This document shows, piece by piece, positions 43,844 to 52,968 of a DNA stretch of 64,000 nucleotides; the first letter of the stretch is position 1, and each line of letters begins with the position of its first letter. The DNA comes from CAWBYL01 sp963793025 (GTDB lineage Bacteria; Actinomycetota; Acidimicrobiia; Acidimicrobiales; Acidimicrobilacustridaceae): assembly GCA_963793025.1 (NCBI GenBank), contig CAWBYL010000006.1, positions 62,001-126,000 on the forward strand. The letters run 5' to 3'. Both the position numbers and the translations under genes were made by a program. The notes below the pieces were generated by a model that searched no databases, was not told the DNA's origin, and saw only the letters and a program-made list of their open reading frames with translations.

Positions 43844-44011
43844 CGCCGTCCTCCACTGCGTCGCCCATCGGGAGCGGCCAGCATGGCATCGATGACGGCA
43901 CCGGAGGGTCATTCGATGCTCGTCAGCAGGTAACCAAGTGGAAACCTGCGTGGGGCACGGTGAATGCCGGCTCCAGCCCTGCCGCGGCCGCACCTTCTCG
44001 AAGGGATGCCC

Positions 44012-45475
44012 ATGGATCCCGATCCCCAAGACATCAGCTCCAACCTGATCTCGCCGCTCAAACCGCACGTCATCGTCCTGTTCGGGGCCACCGGTGACCT
44101 CTCTCGCCGCAAGCTCCTGCCGGGGCTGTTCCATCTGGCTCAGGCCGGGCTCCTGCCCCGGTGCCGGGTCCTCGGTGTGTCGCTCGACGACCTCGACGAC
44201 GACGGCTTCCGGGCGTTCGCCCGCCAGGCCCTCGAGGAGTTCGCCCGTCGTCCGCTCACCGACGAGGCCTGGCAGACCTATGCCGACTCGCTCGCCTACG
44301 TCAGCCAGGCCGAAGGCGCCGACGGACTGGGCAAGGCGGTCCAGGCCCTGGAGAAGGACCTGGGTGGCTCGCCGAGGCGACTCCACTACCTGAGCGTGCC
44401 CCCCGCGGCGGCGAGCGAGGTGCTGCGCATGCTCGACGAAGCGGATCTGCGCGACCGCAGCCGCATCGTCATGGAGAAGCCCTTCGGTACCGATCTGGCC
44501 AGCTCGATGGCCCTCAACGAGACGCTCCACGAGACGTTCGAGGAGCACCAGATCTTCCGTATAGACCACTTCCTCGGCAAGGAGGCGGCGCTCAACATCC
44601 TGGCCTTCCGGTTCGCCAACGGCCTGTTCGAGCCGATCTGGAACCGCGGCCACATCGACCACATCCAGATCGACGTGCCCGAGGCCCTGACGATCGGCCA
44701 CCGGATCGGCTTCTACGAGAAGACCGGTGCCTACCGCGACATGGTGGTCACCCATCTCTTCCAGATCCTCGCCTTCATGGCCATGGAGCCGCCCACAGCC
44801 CTCGAGCCCAAGGCGATCAGCGAGGAGAAGAACAAGGTCTTCCGGTCGATGAAGGCGATCCAGCCTTCCGACGTGGTGCGAGGCCAGTACTCGGGCTACC
44901 TCGAGGAGCCGGGAGTCGCGGTTCACTCCGACACCGAGACCTTCGTGGCCCTGCGCTGCGAGATCGACAACTGGCGGTGGGCCGGGGTCCCCTTCTACCT
45001 GCGCACCGGCAAGCGCATGGCCGAAGGGGCCCGCATCATCTCCATCGCCTTCCGGGAGCCGCCCAAGAGCATGTTCCCGGCCGGTTCCGGGGTGGGGGCC
45101 CACGGTCCTGACCACCTCACCTTCGACCTGGCTGACATGTCCAAGCTGTCCTTGTCGTTCTACGGGAAGCGCCCCGGTCCGGGACTCACGCTCGACAAGC
45201 AGAGCCTCCAGTTCTCCCTCCACGAGACCGGTCGGGTGGTCGACGTGCTCGAGGCCTACGAGCGGCTGATCCACGACGCCATGAGCGGCGACCACACCCT
45301 CTTCACCACCGCCGAGGGCATCGAGCGGACGTGGGAGGTCTCCGAGCCCCTGATCGACAACCCACCACCGGTGCGTCCCTACGCCCCGGGGTCGTGGGGG
45401 CCCAACGCCATCCACCAGCTGATCGCCCCGTCGGCGTGGCGCCTCCCGTTCGAGCGGGCCTGGCGCACGAAGTAG
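44012..45475 (+). CDS. zwf: Glucose-6-phosphate 1-dehydrogenase
   Basis: 487 residues; first step of the oxidative pentose phosphate route, making NADPH. Nucleotide-binding GATGDLSRRKL (25-35), active-site R183-IDH-FLGK190 and MEKPFG are present, with the C-terminal domain (RCEIDNWRWAGVPFYLRTGKRM) at normal length. ATG 44012 lies 6 nt after AAGGG; ATG 44006 is too close. The usual partners (gnd, tal, opcA) are not adjacent, so here it stands alone. Confidence 0.95.
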   Translation: MDPDPQDISSNLISPLKPHVIVLFGATGDLSRRKLLPGLFHLAQAGLLPRCRVLGVSLDDLDDDGFRAFARQALEEFARRPLTDEAWQTYADSLAYVSQAEGADGLGKAVQALEKDLGGSPRRLHYLSVPPAAASEVLRMLDEADLRDRSRIVMEKPFGTDLASSMALNETLHETFEEHQIFRIDHFLGKEAALNILAFRFANGLFEPIWNRGHIDHIQIDVPEALTIGHRIGFYEKTGAYRDMVVTHLFQILAFMAMEPPTALEPKAISEEKNKVFRSMKAIQPSDVVRGQYSGYLEEPGVAVHSDTETFVALRCEIDNWRWAGVPFYLRTGKRMAEGARIISIAFREPPKSMFPAGSGVGAHGPDHLTFDLADMSKLSLSFYGKRPGPGLTLDKQSLQFSLHETGRVVDVLEAYERLIHDAMSGDHTLFTTAEGIERTWEVSEPLIDNPPPVRPYAPGSWGPNAIHQLIAPSAWRLPFERAWRTK

Positions 45476-45527
45476 CGACGCCGCCCGGGCTCGGCGATCC
45501 ACCCGAGGCCGTCGAGCGGCAGGGCAC

Positions 45528-45533
45528 TAGCGT
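45528..45533 (+). promoter_or_regulatory. Putative -10 for leaderless transcript
   Basis: TAGCGT ending 7 nt before the ATG at 45541. Confidence 0.45.
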
Positions 45534-45540
45534 CGGGCCC

Positions 45541-45996
45541 ATGATGCGCTTCAACCACATGGAGATGACCTTCGCCCCGGGCACCCTCACCCAGGAGTTC
45601 CGCGACGATGTCGACGCCTTCTACGGCGGGCTCTTCGGCTGGAAGTGCATCGACACCGAGATCCTCGGGCAGTCCGCCCACCTGCTGATGCTCGACGAAC
45701 GGGCCACGCAGTTCATCCTGTTGGCCGAGAGCCCCAAGCCCATGGCGGCCCCCGGCTATGACCATCTCGGACTCCTGCAGGACAGCCGTGAGGACGTCGA
45801 CTCGCTGCTCGAGAAGATCCGCACGGCGCGGGCGGCCGACGACCGGATCCAGCTGAAGGAGTACCCGGACCTCGAGACGGGGCCGACGACGGTGCACGCG
45901 TTCTACGTGCGCCATCTCCTGCCCATCTGGTTCGACGTCCAGGTCATCGAGTACGCCGAGAACCCGCCCGCGGCGACCTGGACCTACGGGTCCTGA
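45541..45996 (+). CDS. VOC (glyoxalase/dioxygenase) superfamily protein
   Basis: 151 residues with the vicinal-oxygen-chelate beta-alpha pattern: FNHMEMTFAPG at the start, FRDDVDAFYGGLFGWKCID, FILLAESPKP, YDHLGLLQDSREDVDSLLEKI, and FYVRHLLPIWFDVQVIEY. His6 and the Glu near the end could be metal ligands. Function within the superfamily cannot be assigned. Start supported by a leaderless-type promoter. Confidence 0.8.
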   Translation: MMRFNHMEMTFAPGTLTQEFRDDVDAFYGGLFGWKCIDTEILGQSAHLLMLDERATQFILLAESPKPMAAPGYDHLGLLQDSREDVDSLLEKIRTARAADDRIQLKEYPDLETGPTTVHAFYVRHLLPIWFDVQVIEYAENPPAATWTYGS

Positions 45997-46024
45997 GCGG
46001 CGACGTGTCGGGTCGGTCGCCGGT

Positions 46025-48682
46025 TCAGCCGCCGGCGTTGGCCCGCAGCACAGCGGCGTCGAACGAGCTCAGCGGCTCCTTGACGGCGCGGTAGGCGAGA
46101 CCGGAGGGCGGCAGCGAGACCTGCAGGGTCGGGTTCTGGTACGGGCCGATGTCGGTGAACAGGGGCGGGGATCCACCCCATCCGATCAGCGACGAGCCGC
46201 TCGTCGGATCCCGGCGCACGCTGCCCAGACCGAAGGCGTTGAGACCGTCGGTGCGGGAGTACTGCCACACGAGGCGGGCGGTGCCGGCCACCGGATCGAT
46301 CAGGTAGTCGACTCCCCGGGACGCCTGGGGCTTGCCCGACTGGTTGTCGAACATCGTCAGGTGGCCGTCGGGGGAGAGCCGGGCGTCGTGCTGGCGGGCG
46401 GGCCCGTTGAGCGGGTCGTTCAGGATGGTGAGGTCCGTGGTCGCTCCGCTCGTCGGGGCGGTGCCGCCGAGCTTCCAGAGGATGGTGCCGTCGTCGGGCT
46501 GGCCCGGGTTGCGACGCACCCGGAAGACCGCGTCCAGATGCCGGGCCGACACGATGACGTCACCGGTGGCGGCGTCGATGTCGACCGAGTTGATGTGCAG
46601 CAGGTCGGTCACGTGCCCGGCCGGGATGTCGTACTCGACCTGGAGCCCATCGAGCTGCACGATGGTCTCGCTGAGCCCGATGTGGTCCTCGCTGTGCCAC
46701 TCCCAGGCCACCGTGCCGTTCGGTCGGATCTCCTGCAACCAGCCGTCGACCACCATCTCGTTGGCGCCGTGCCCGCCGCCGGGGAGGCTCGTGAGGTCGA
46801 CCCCGCTGCGGACGTGGTACGAGATCAGCATCATGTTGCCGTTGGCCAGCGGCCACATGTCGTGGTGGTCGGTGTCGGCGCCGACGGTCGACCAGTTCTT
46901 CACCAGGGAGCCGTCGAGAGCGTGCTCCTCGTAGGCTCCGCCGGCGGTGCTACCGAAGGCGGTGCCGAGCTGCTTGACCCAGGCCAGGTTGCCGTTGGGC
47001 AGTCGCTTCACGTCGAGGACGTTGGTCGGCGTCTTCTCGTACCAGATCACCGCACCGTGGTCGTCGAGGATGACCGCGTAGGTGGCCCCGACGGGGGCGT
47101 TGAAGCCGGTCGAGGTGAGGTACCAGCCCGGGGCGGGGTCGTCGGGACGAGCCACGGCCAGCACCGGGAAGTCGTGGGGGAGGCAGCGGACGAAGTACTG
47201 CTCGCTCGAGGCGTCGGCCTTGGTCACGGTGATGGTGACGAGGTCGTCCTCGGCCACGGTGACCTGACCGGCCCCGTTGGCGCCGCTGACGGCCACCGTG
47301 GCTCCGGGCACGGCCCGGGGCGAGACGGTCCAGGCGTTGCTGCCGGCGTTGCAGATGACGCCGTAGTCGTGACCGTCCTGGGTGAAGGCGGGATGGAGCG
47401 CACCGCCGGAGACGGTGAGGCCCTGCAGGGCGCCGGGAGCACCGAAGGAGGCCTCGACGTCGATCACCACGTGGGTCTGGATCACGCTGGACACACAGAT
47501 CAGGCCGTTGGTGCCGAGGGCGGAGACGGCGACGTTCGTGGCGGTGACGCCGGGCGTGACGTTGACCGACGACGTGGCCGGCACGGGAGCGCCGCACGGG
47601 TAGACGGTGATCCAACCGGCGGCGGCCGCGTCGGTGGCGACCACGTCGAGCACGGCGGCGGCCCCGACGGGGAGGGTGCCCTGGACGGTGGGGTCGAAGG
47701 AGCGGACCTGGCCGGGGCCGATGGGGCCGACCCATCCGCCGGTGCCGTCCCGCGAGTCGACCACGCGGGTGCCGGTGAGGGGGATGGCGCGGGTCCCGTC
47801 ACCGCCGGAGAACCAGCCGACCACGTCGACGATGATGTCGACCGTGGCCGAGGTGTACACGCAGAGGTTTCCGCCGCCGAGGCCGACGAAGGCCTGGTTG
47901 GCCCGGGTGTCGTTGGCTTCGTAGTTGCCGGTCGAGGCGAGGGGGACGGCGGTTCCGCACGGGAAGGCGGTTATCCAGCCCGCACCCTGGGTGCCGGTCA
48001 CGGTGAGGTTCACGACTGCGCCGGTGGCTCCGGCGGGCACCGGCCCGACGTTGGCCACGGGGACGGTCAGGACGGTGGCGGCACCCACCGGACCGCTGCC
48101 GCCGTTGGCGGTGCGGGTGTCGATGGTGCGCAGGGGCTGAATCCCGTGGAAGGACTCGCCGCCCGGCCCGAACCAGCCGGTGACGTCGACCACGAGCTGG
48201 GTGGCCAGGGCGGTGTAGAGGCAGGCGCGGCCGGTGCCGTCGACCGGGAGCACCACGGCGTTGGGGGTGGCCTGACCGGTTCGGGGGTTGAGGTTGGAGG
48301 CCAGGGGCCGGGGTGAACCGCACGGGTACACCGTCACGTAGCCGTTGGGTCCGTCGGCATCGACGGCGACCACGTCGAGGGCGGCGCCCGTCGCCTGGGA
48401 CGGGATGACCCCACTGAGGTCGACCACGGCCGTGCACCCGGCCTGCACCTTGCCGATGGTGACCCGGGTGTCGAGGACGCGCTCGGGGGTGAGGGCGTGG
48501 AAACCCCCGGACGGGGTTCCCTCCGGCGCATCGCCCACGGGGCTGGGAGTGCACAGCGCGCTGGGCGCAGCGATGCCGCCTTCCGCGGCGCTGGCCGGCG
48601 GTGGCGGGGTGACGACGAGACCGACTGCGGCCAGCGAGGCGACCGCGAGGAGGGCCGCGCCCAGTGCCTTGAGCTTGAGCAT
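46025..48682 (-). CDS. Secreted arylsulfotransferase-like protein with three surface repeats
   Basis: 885 residues. Signal peptide (LKLKALGAALLAVASLAAVGLVV, cleavage near ASA-A). Then three ~115-residue repeats (about 62-172, 178-293, 300-412), each opening with a variant of RVLDTR/RTIDTR/RVVDSR and closing with VVDVTGWF or VIDVEASF; each has conserved PCG and a late Cys. Residues ~415-500: cadherin-like beta domain. Residues ~510-860: arylsulfotransferase (ASST)-type beta-propeller (WYLTSTGFNAPVGATYAVILDDHGAVIWYEKTP, HHDMWPLANGNMMLISYH, HINSVDIDAATGDVIVSARHLDAVFRV). Putative active His in the propeller. Likely transfers sulfate or binds a ligand at the cell surface, which the repeats would attach to. 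TAGGGT lies 8 nt from the ATG. Confidence 0.85.
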   Translation of the reverse strand: MLKLKALGAALLAVASLAAVGLVVTPPPPASAAEGGIAAPSALCTPSPVGDAPEGTPSGGFHALTPERVLDTRVTIGKVQAGCTAVVDLSGVIPSQATGAALDVVAVDADGPNGYVTVYPCGSPRPLASNLNPRTGQATPNAVVLPVDGTGRACLYTALATQLVVDVTGWFGPGGESFHGIQPLRTIDTRTANGGSGPVGAATVLTVPVANVGPVPAGATGAVVNLTVTGTQGAGWITAFPCGTAVPLASTGNYEANDTRANQAFVGLGGGNLCVYTSATVDIIVDVVGWFSGGDGTRAIPLTGTRVVDSRDGTGGWVGPIGPGQVRSFDPTVQGTLPVGAAAVLDVVATDAAAAGWITVYPCGAPVPATSSVNVTPGVTATNVAVSALGTNGLICVSSVIQTHVVIDVEASFGAPGALQGLTVSGGALHPAFTQDGHDYGVICNAGSNAWTVSPRAVPGATVAVSGANGAGQVTVAEDDLVTITVTKADASSEQYFVRCLPHDFPVLAVARPDDPAPGWYLTSTGFNAPVGATYAVILDDHGAVIWYEKTPTNVLDVKRLPNGNLAWVKQLGTAFGSTAGGAYEEHALDGSLVKNWSTVGADTDHHDMWPLANGNMMLISYHVRSGVDLTSLPGGGHGANEMVVDGWLQEIRPNGTVAWEWHSEDHIGLSETIVQLDGLQVEYDIPAGHVTDLLHINSVDIDAATGDVIVSARHLDAVFRVRRNPGQPDDGTILWKLGGTAPTSGATTDLTILNDPLNGPARQHDARLSPDGHLTMFDNQSGKPQASRGVDYLIDPVAGTARLVWQYSRTDGLNAFGLGSVRRDPTSGSSLIGWGGSPPLFTDIGPYQNPTLQVSLPPSGLAYRAVKEPLSSFDAAVLRANAGG

Positions 48683-48690
48683 GGCGGGTC

Positions 48691-48696
48691 ACCCTA
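48691..48696 (-). promoter_or_regulatory. Putative -10 for leaderless transcript
   Basis: TAGGGT on the minus strand, 8 nt before the ATG at 48682. Confidence 0.45.
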
Positions 48697-48790
48697 ATTG
48701 CCGCGAGGCGTCAGAAGGGAACGGGGGGAAGGGCCCGGGGCGATCGGTAGGTGGGCTCAAGGCCCCGGCTCCGGGTCCCGATGAGAAGGG

Positions 48791-49663
48791 GTGACCTCCT
48801 CCGTGGTCGACAGGCCCACCCCGACGCCCGCGGACCCGCCGCGCCGCCGCCGCCGCCGGATCTGGCTCGTCCTCGGCATCATCGCCGGCGTGTTGGTCGC
48901 CGTGGTCGTGGCCGGCGTGATCTGGTTCCTGGTGGGACGCGACGAGGCCAAACCTCGGTCCGAGGCCGACGTCCTGAAGGACTTCCGAGCGGGAAGCGAG
49001 ACGGCCGGCACGACCACCGAGGGCCTGCCGGCGGTGGGTGTCTACGCCGCCACCGCCACCGGCGACGAGTCCGTGGGGATCGCCGGGCTCGACGAGGGCC
49101 TCGGTCCGGATGCGCCGGTGACGGTCACCCACGGCGACGAGGGCTGCTTCACCTACCGGGTCGATCTGAACACCCACCACTGGCGCTCCTGGACATACTG
49201 CGCCACGCCGACGGCCACCTTCGCGCTGACCGCCAGCGAGAGCTCGACGTTGCGGAAGTTCCCGGGTCTCGACTTCGGGAGCCTCAACAGCTACACGTGC
49301 GACCAGCCGTTGCCGGCCATCTGGGTCGATCAGACGGTGGGCGAGACCCGCGAGGGCTCCTGTTCCGGTACCTCGGACACGATCAGCGGTGTCACGACCG
49401 ACGCCGGGAAGGTCGAGGTCATCGAGTTCACGACCGTCACCGTCGGGGGCACCGAGGTGCCCGTTGTCCACATCCGCACGTCCGACGAGTTCGGAGGCGC
49501 CCAGTCCGGGACGGAGCAAGCCGATCTGTGGCTCTCGGTCGAGAACGGCCTACCCGTGCGGGTCAGCTTCGACACCCGGACGAAGAGCGACACCCCGGTC
49601 GGTACCGCCGACTACGTGGACCAGGGCCGGGTGGACCTGACGAACCTGGTCCCCACCACCTGA
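48791..49663 (+). CDS. Hypothetical single-pass membrane protein
   Basis: 290 residues: Pro/Arg-rich cytoplasmic N-terminus (PPRRRRRR), one membrane helix (IWLVLGIIAGVLVAVVVAGVIWFLV), and a ~235-residue external domain with four Cys (GCFTY, YCAT, YTCDQ, GSCSG), probably in disulfides. No family recognised. GTG start with AGAAGGG directly upstream. Divergent from the arylsulfotransferase-like gene. Confidence 0.65.
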   Translation: MTSSVVDRPTPTPADPPRRRRRRIWLVLGIIAGVLVAVVVAGVIWFLVGRDEAKPRSEADVLKDFRAGSETAGTTTEGLPAVGVYAATATGDESVGIAGLDEGLGPDAPVTVTHGDEGCFTYRVDLNTHHWRSWTYCATPTATFALTASESSTLRKFPGLDFGSLNSYTCDQPLPAIWVDQTVGETREGSCSGTSDTISGVTTDAGKVEVIEFTTVTVGGTEVPVVHIRTSDEFGGAQSGTEQADLWLSVENGLPVRVSFDTRTKSDTPVGTADYVDQGRVDLTNLVPTT

Positions 49664-49695
49664 CGGGTCGGTTTCCCACCGGTGGACCTGCCCGC

Positions 49696-50826
49696 TCAGC
49701 CGACACTGGCTCCGAAGGCCTCATAGGGGATCCCGGCCGTCTCCGCCGCCGCCCGGCCGGAGCGGTCCTGGAACTCGCTGATGCCACCGGCCTCCCAGGG
49801 GCCCACCGAGCCGGCGGCGAGCGCCTTTGCGCTCTTGGGGGTGAGGCCGAAGCGGTCGCGCAGCGCGGCCACGCCCTGGTCGGCGATCGCGAACCAGTCC
49901 AGCTCGAGGAAGTCGACGCTGCCGTGGACCCTCGCGCCCCTCAACATCGCATCGGCCACCCGCACCGCGACACCCTCGCGGGACAGCTGCCCGGGGAAGG
50001 ACTCGAACAAGCCGGCGCCACTGGCCAGGTAGCCGGTCTCGAAGAGCGAGACGACCATGGCCAGGAGGCTGAAGGCTCGGGGATCGTCGTTGGCCCGGGC
50101 GATGAAGGCGAAGACCTCGAGCTCGCTCTCGACCGTCGTCCCGAAGTCGGCCAGGACGTGCACCCAGTCGTGCTGGGCCAACAGCGGGGGCGCCGACCCC
50201 GGCTGACCGGGGTAGGCGAACCCCCTGGCCCGGTAGAACTCCGTGATGGCCCGCCCGATCGTCCCCTCCGGAAGGTCCTCGAGGGCTCGCCACCGATCGG
50301 CCAGGGCAACGTCGTGCACCGACTCCGCCCAGGCCGAGGCGAGCGGCGTCGAGGTGTGCAGCGCAGCTGAGCGATCGGGCGCCCAGTCGGCGGTGTAGCC
50401 GTTGCGGGCGAAGTCGAACGAGGCGAGGCCGAGACTGCCCTCGGCGAAGCGGTTGGCCACGCCGAGCATGGAGTCGCTGATCCCGAGCTCGTCGGCGTAT
50501 CGGCTGATCTGCGCCGTGACCTCGGGCGGGATCGGGCGCAGCACCAGGGCGCCCAGCAGCATCATCTGCAGGATGCGACTGCGGAAGGCCTCGTTGCGGC
50601 GAGCGAGGGCTTCGGCGAAGGCCTCGGGGCCCAGCGGTTCGGCATCGAGGGTGGCGGCATGGTCGGTGAGGGCCTCGAACGTGGCCGTCATGAGCACACC
50701 CTGCAGAGCCGTGAGCCCGCCGGGCGGGGTGATGGCGGCCACGACCCCTCGGCTCAGGACGAGGACCTCTTCGGCGCCGGGTCGGGAGAGGTCGACTCGG
50801 TCGTCGGTGGGGAACGGGACGGGCAC
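49696..50826 (-). CDS. Coq4-like protein with HDxxH...E metal motif
   Basis: 376 residues. The segment LLAQHDWVHVLADFGTTVESELEVFAFIARANDD holds H219-D220-x2-H223-x11-E235, the zinc motif of the ubiquinone-biosynthesis scaffold Coq4, in a similar helical context. The N-terminal ~160 residues (SRGVVAAITPPGGLTALQGVLMTATFEAL ... LRPIPPEVTAQISRYADELGI) resemble TerB-like helical modules. Actinobacteria make menaquinone, so a role in ubiquinone synthesis is unlikely; a lipid- or quinone-binding protein is possible. The Coq4 similarity rests on the motif only. GTG start. Confidence 0.55.
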   Translation of the reverse strand: MPVPFPTDDRVDLSRPGAEEVLVLSRGVVAAITPPGGLTALQGVLMTATFEALTDHAATLDAEPLGPEAFAEALARRNEAFRSRILQMMLLGALVLRPIPPEVTAQISRYADELGISDSMLGVANRFAEGSLGLASFDFARNGYTADWAPDRSAALHTSTPLASAWAESVHDVALADRWRALEDLPEGTIGRAITEFYRARGFAYPGQPGSAPPLLAQHDWVHVLADFGTTVESELEVFAFIARANDDPRAFSLLAMVVSLFETGYLASGAGLFESFPGQLSREGVAVRVADAMLRGARVHGSVDFLELDWFAIADQGVAALRDRFGLTPKSAKALAAGSVGPWEAGGISEFQDRSGRAAAETAGIPYEAFGASVG

Positions 50827-50952
50827 GTCACACCTCGATCAGGGCGGGCCGCCGGCCGGTCACGGTGGACGGTCGGTTGGCCGAACGGCGAGTGGCGCCA
50901 GTGTGCTGAGCCCGACGTCCGGTTCCACCCGAACCTCGCCATCGCGGCCGAC

Positions 50953-52203
50953 TCAGAGCAGGAACGTGAACATCGGCGAGCCCGGGGGAACCCGTTCGAT
51001 CGTGAGTCGACTGGCGTCCATCCGGGCCACGAGGCCGTCGATGTCGGCCGCCTCCTCGAGCTCGATGCCCACCAGCGCCGGCCCGGTCTCACGGTTGTTC
51101 TTCTTCACGTACTCGAACAGCACGATGTCGTCGCCGGGGCCGAGGACCTGGTCGAGGAAGTGGCGCAGGGCGCCAGGCTCCTGGGGGAAGGTCACGAGGA
51201 AGTAGTGGCGAAGGCCCTCGTACAGCAGGGAACGTTCGACCACTTCGCCGTAGCGGCTGACGTCGTTGTTGCCCCCCGAGACGATGCAGACGACGGGCCC
51301 CTCGGGTGGGCGCGCCAGCGGGAGCCGGAGGGCGGCGCTGGCCAGCGCACCGGCGGGCTCGGCGATGATCCCCTCGGCCTGGTAGAGCGCGAGCATCTCG
51401 GAGCACACGGCCCCTTCGGGCACGGAGACGACCTCGTCGAGGAGATCCCGCACGATGGGGAAGGTCACGTCACCGACCCGACCCACGGCGGCGCCGTCCA
51501 CGAACGTGTCGACGTCGGTCAGGGCCACCGGACCTCCGGCGGACAGGGCCGCCTTCATGCTGGCCGCGCCAGCGGGCTCGACCCCGACGATTCGGGTCGA
51601 AGGGCAGTGCGCCCGGAGCCAGAGGGCGACGCCGGCGGCCAGCCCCCCACCGCCCACCGGCACGAAGACCGTGTCGAGCGGCCCCGGGGCCTGGGCCGCC
51701 AACTCGACGGCGATGGTGCCCTGCCCGGCGATGGTGCGGGGGTCGTCGAAGGGGTGGACGTAGACGGCGCCGGTGAGGGCGCTGTCGGCGTGGGCGGCGG
51801 CGCTGGCCTCGTCGTAGGAGCTGCCGGCGATCACCGGCTCGATCCACCGGCCGCCGAGCGCTTCGATGCGTTGCCGCTTCTGGCGGGGCGTGTTGGCCGG
51901 CAGGAAGACCCGCCCCCGGATGCCGAGACGGTGACAGGCGTAGGCGACGCCCTGGCCGTGGTTGCCGGCGCTGGCGCACACGACGCCCCGGGACCGCTCG
52001 CTCTCGTCGAGCGTGGAGATGAGGTTGAACGCCCCTCGCACCTTGTACGAGCGGCACACCTGGATGTCTTCGCGCTTGAGCAGGACCGGGAACCCCATCG
52101 CCGCGCCGAGCCGCTCGCTCGGCTCGAGCGGGGTGCGGCGGGCCACGTCGGCGAGGCGCTCGGCGGCCTCGTCGACGGCGAGGGCGTCGAGCTCGATCGT
52201 CAC
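50953..52203 (-). CDS. ilvA: Threonine ammonia-lyase (threonine dehydratase)
   Basis: 416 residues; PLP-dependent conversion of threonine to 2-oxobutanoate for isoleucine synthesis. PLP lysine K54 in CRSYKVRGAFN; phosphate-binding loop VPVGGGGLAAG; ASAGNHGQGVA; SGGNND. A single C-terminal ACT-like regulatory domain (RHYFLVTFPQEPGALRHFLDQVLGPGDDI ... ) gives isoleucine feedback in related enzymes. GTG 52203 is chosen because TAGCCT lies 7 nt upstream (leaderless). Confidence 0.93.
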   Translation of the reverse strand: MTIELDALAVDEAAERLADVARRTPLEPSERLGAAMGFPVLLKREDIQVCRSYKVRGAFNLISTLDESERSRGVVCASAGNHGQGVAYACHRLGIRGRVFLPANTPRQKRQRIEALGGRWIEPVIAGSSYDEASAAAHADSALTGAVYVHPFDDPRTIAGQGTIAVELAAQAPGPLDTVFVPVGGGGLAAGVALWLRAHCPSTRIVGVEPAGAASMKAALSAGGPVALTDVDTFVDGAAVGRVGDVTFPIVRDLLDEVVSVPEGAVCSEMLALYQAEGIIAEPAGALASAALRLPLARPPEGPVVCIVSGGNNDVSRYGEVVERSLLYEGLRHYFLVTFPQEPGALRHFLDQVLGPGDDIVLFEYVKKNNRETGPALVGIELEEAADIDGLVARMDASRLTIERVPPGSPMFTFLL

Positions 52204-52210
52204 CCGCCGA

Positions 52211-52216
52211 AGGCTA
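52211..52216 (-). promoter_or_regulatory. Putative -10 of ilvA (leaderless)
   Basis: TAGCCT on the minus strand, 7 nt before the GTG at 52203. Confidence 0.45.
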
Positions 52217-52281
52217 GAGGCCGCACCGCCCCCCACCTCACGAAACGGCCCCCGCTCACACCCGCCGCCCTCCCCCTTCGC

Positions 52282-52331
52282 GAAACGATGCGCCGGTCGC
52301 GTGCTCTGGCACGCGCGGAGCGCATCGTTTC
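52282..52331. repeat. Palindromic repeat family A, copy 3
   Basis: Outer arms GAAACGATGCGC / GCGCATCGTTTC (perfect), inner arms CGCGTGC / GCACGCG. Same layout as copies at 32881 and 32942 with a different loop. Followed by G-rich DNA with two TTTCGGTGGGGGG units. Confidence 0.8.
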
Positions 52332-52416
52332 GGGTGGGGAGGCGGTTCGGGGTGGAGGGGTCTGGGTGGGGGGTTTCGGTGGGGGGTTTCGGTGGGGGAG
52401 AGCCGGGGTGGTCCGG

Positions 52417-52947
52417 TCAGATCGCCTCGGACCGACGCACGGCGGTGGCCAGGTCCTGGCGGGCGCGAGCGACGCGGGAGCGCACGGTACCGATGGGGCA
52501 GCCGATGGACTCGGCCGCCTCCTCGTAGGAGAGACCGAGGACCTGGGTGAGCACGAACGCCTCGCGTCGGTCGGCGGTGAGGTCGGCGAGGAAGGCGTGG
52601 GTGGTGTCGTGCGGGTCCGCGCTGGTGGCCTCCTCGCGGGCGAGGGGGGTCACCCGATCGATGAGGCGGCGCTGGCGGGTGCGGCGGCGCACGTCGTCGG
52701 CGCACACGTTGCGGGCCACGGCGAGGAGCCAGGAACGGACCGGGGCGTCACCCCGGTACGAGTCCAGCGACTTGAGGGCCCGGAGGTAGGTCTCCTGAAC
52801 GAGGTCCTCCTCGGATCCGTCCGAGCCCAGGGCGACGCAGAGCCGCCAGACGTCGGGCTGGGTGCGCCTGACCAGCTCGCTGGTGGCGCGGTCGTCGCCT
52901 TCGGCGGCCGCGTCCAGCAATGGTCGAAGAGAGTCCCGCTCAGACAT
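52417..52947 (-). CDS. ECF RNA polymerase sigma factor
   Basis: 176 residues. Sigma-2: LVRRTQPDVWRLCVALGSDGSEEDLVQETYLRALKSLDSYRGDAPVRSWLLAVARNVCADDVRRR; sigma-4: DLTADRREAFVLTQVLGLSYEEAAESIGCPIGTVRSRVARARQDL. Resembles the SigC/SigK-like groups that work with zinc-binding or membrane anti-sigma factors. ATG 52947 has GGAAGG ~9 nt upstream; ATG 52956 is too close to it. Divergent from the operon whose first gene encodes a likely anti-sigma factor; probably controls that copper operon. Confidence 0.92.
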   Translation of the reverse strand: MSERDSLRPLLDAAAEGDDRATSELVRRTQPDVWRLCVALGSDGSEEDLVQETYLRALKSLDSYRGDAPVRSWLLAVARNVCADDVRRRTRQRRLIDRVTPLAREEATSADPHDTTHAFLADLTADRREAFVLTQVLGLSYEEAAESIGCPIGTVRSRVARARQDLATAVRRSEAI

Positions 52948-52968
52948 CCGCCTCATCCTTCCCCGCCG

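Noticed and set aside
46361..48316. Long open frame (~650 codons) antisense to the arylsulfotransferase-like gene
   Set aside because: Glycine/aspartate/valine-rich shadow without domains or start signals.
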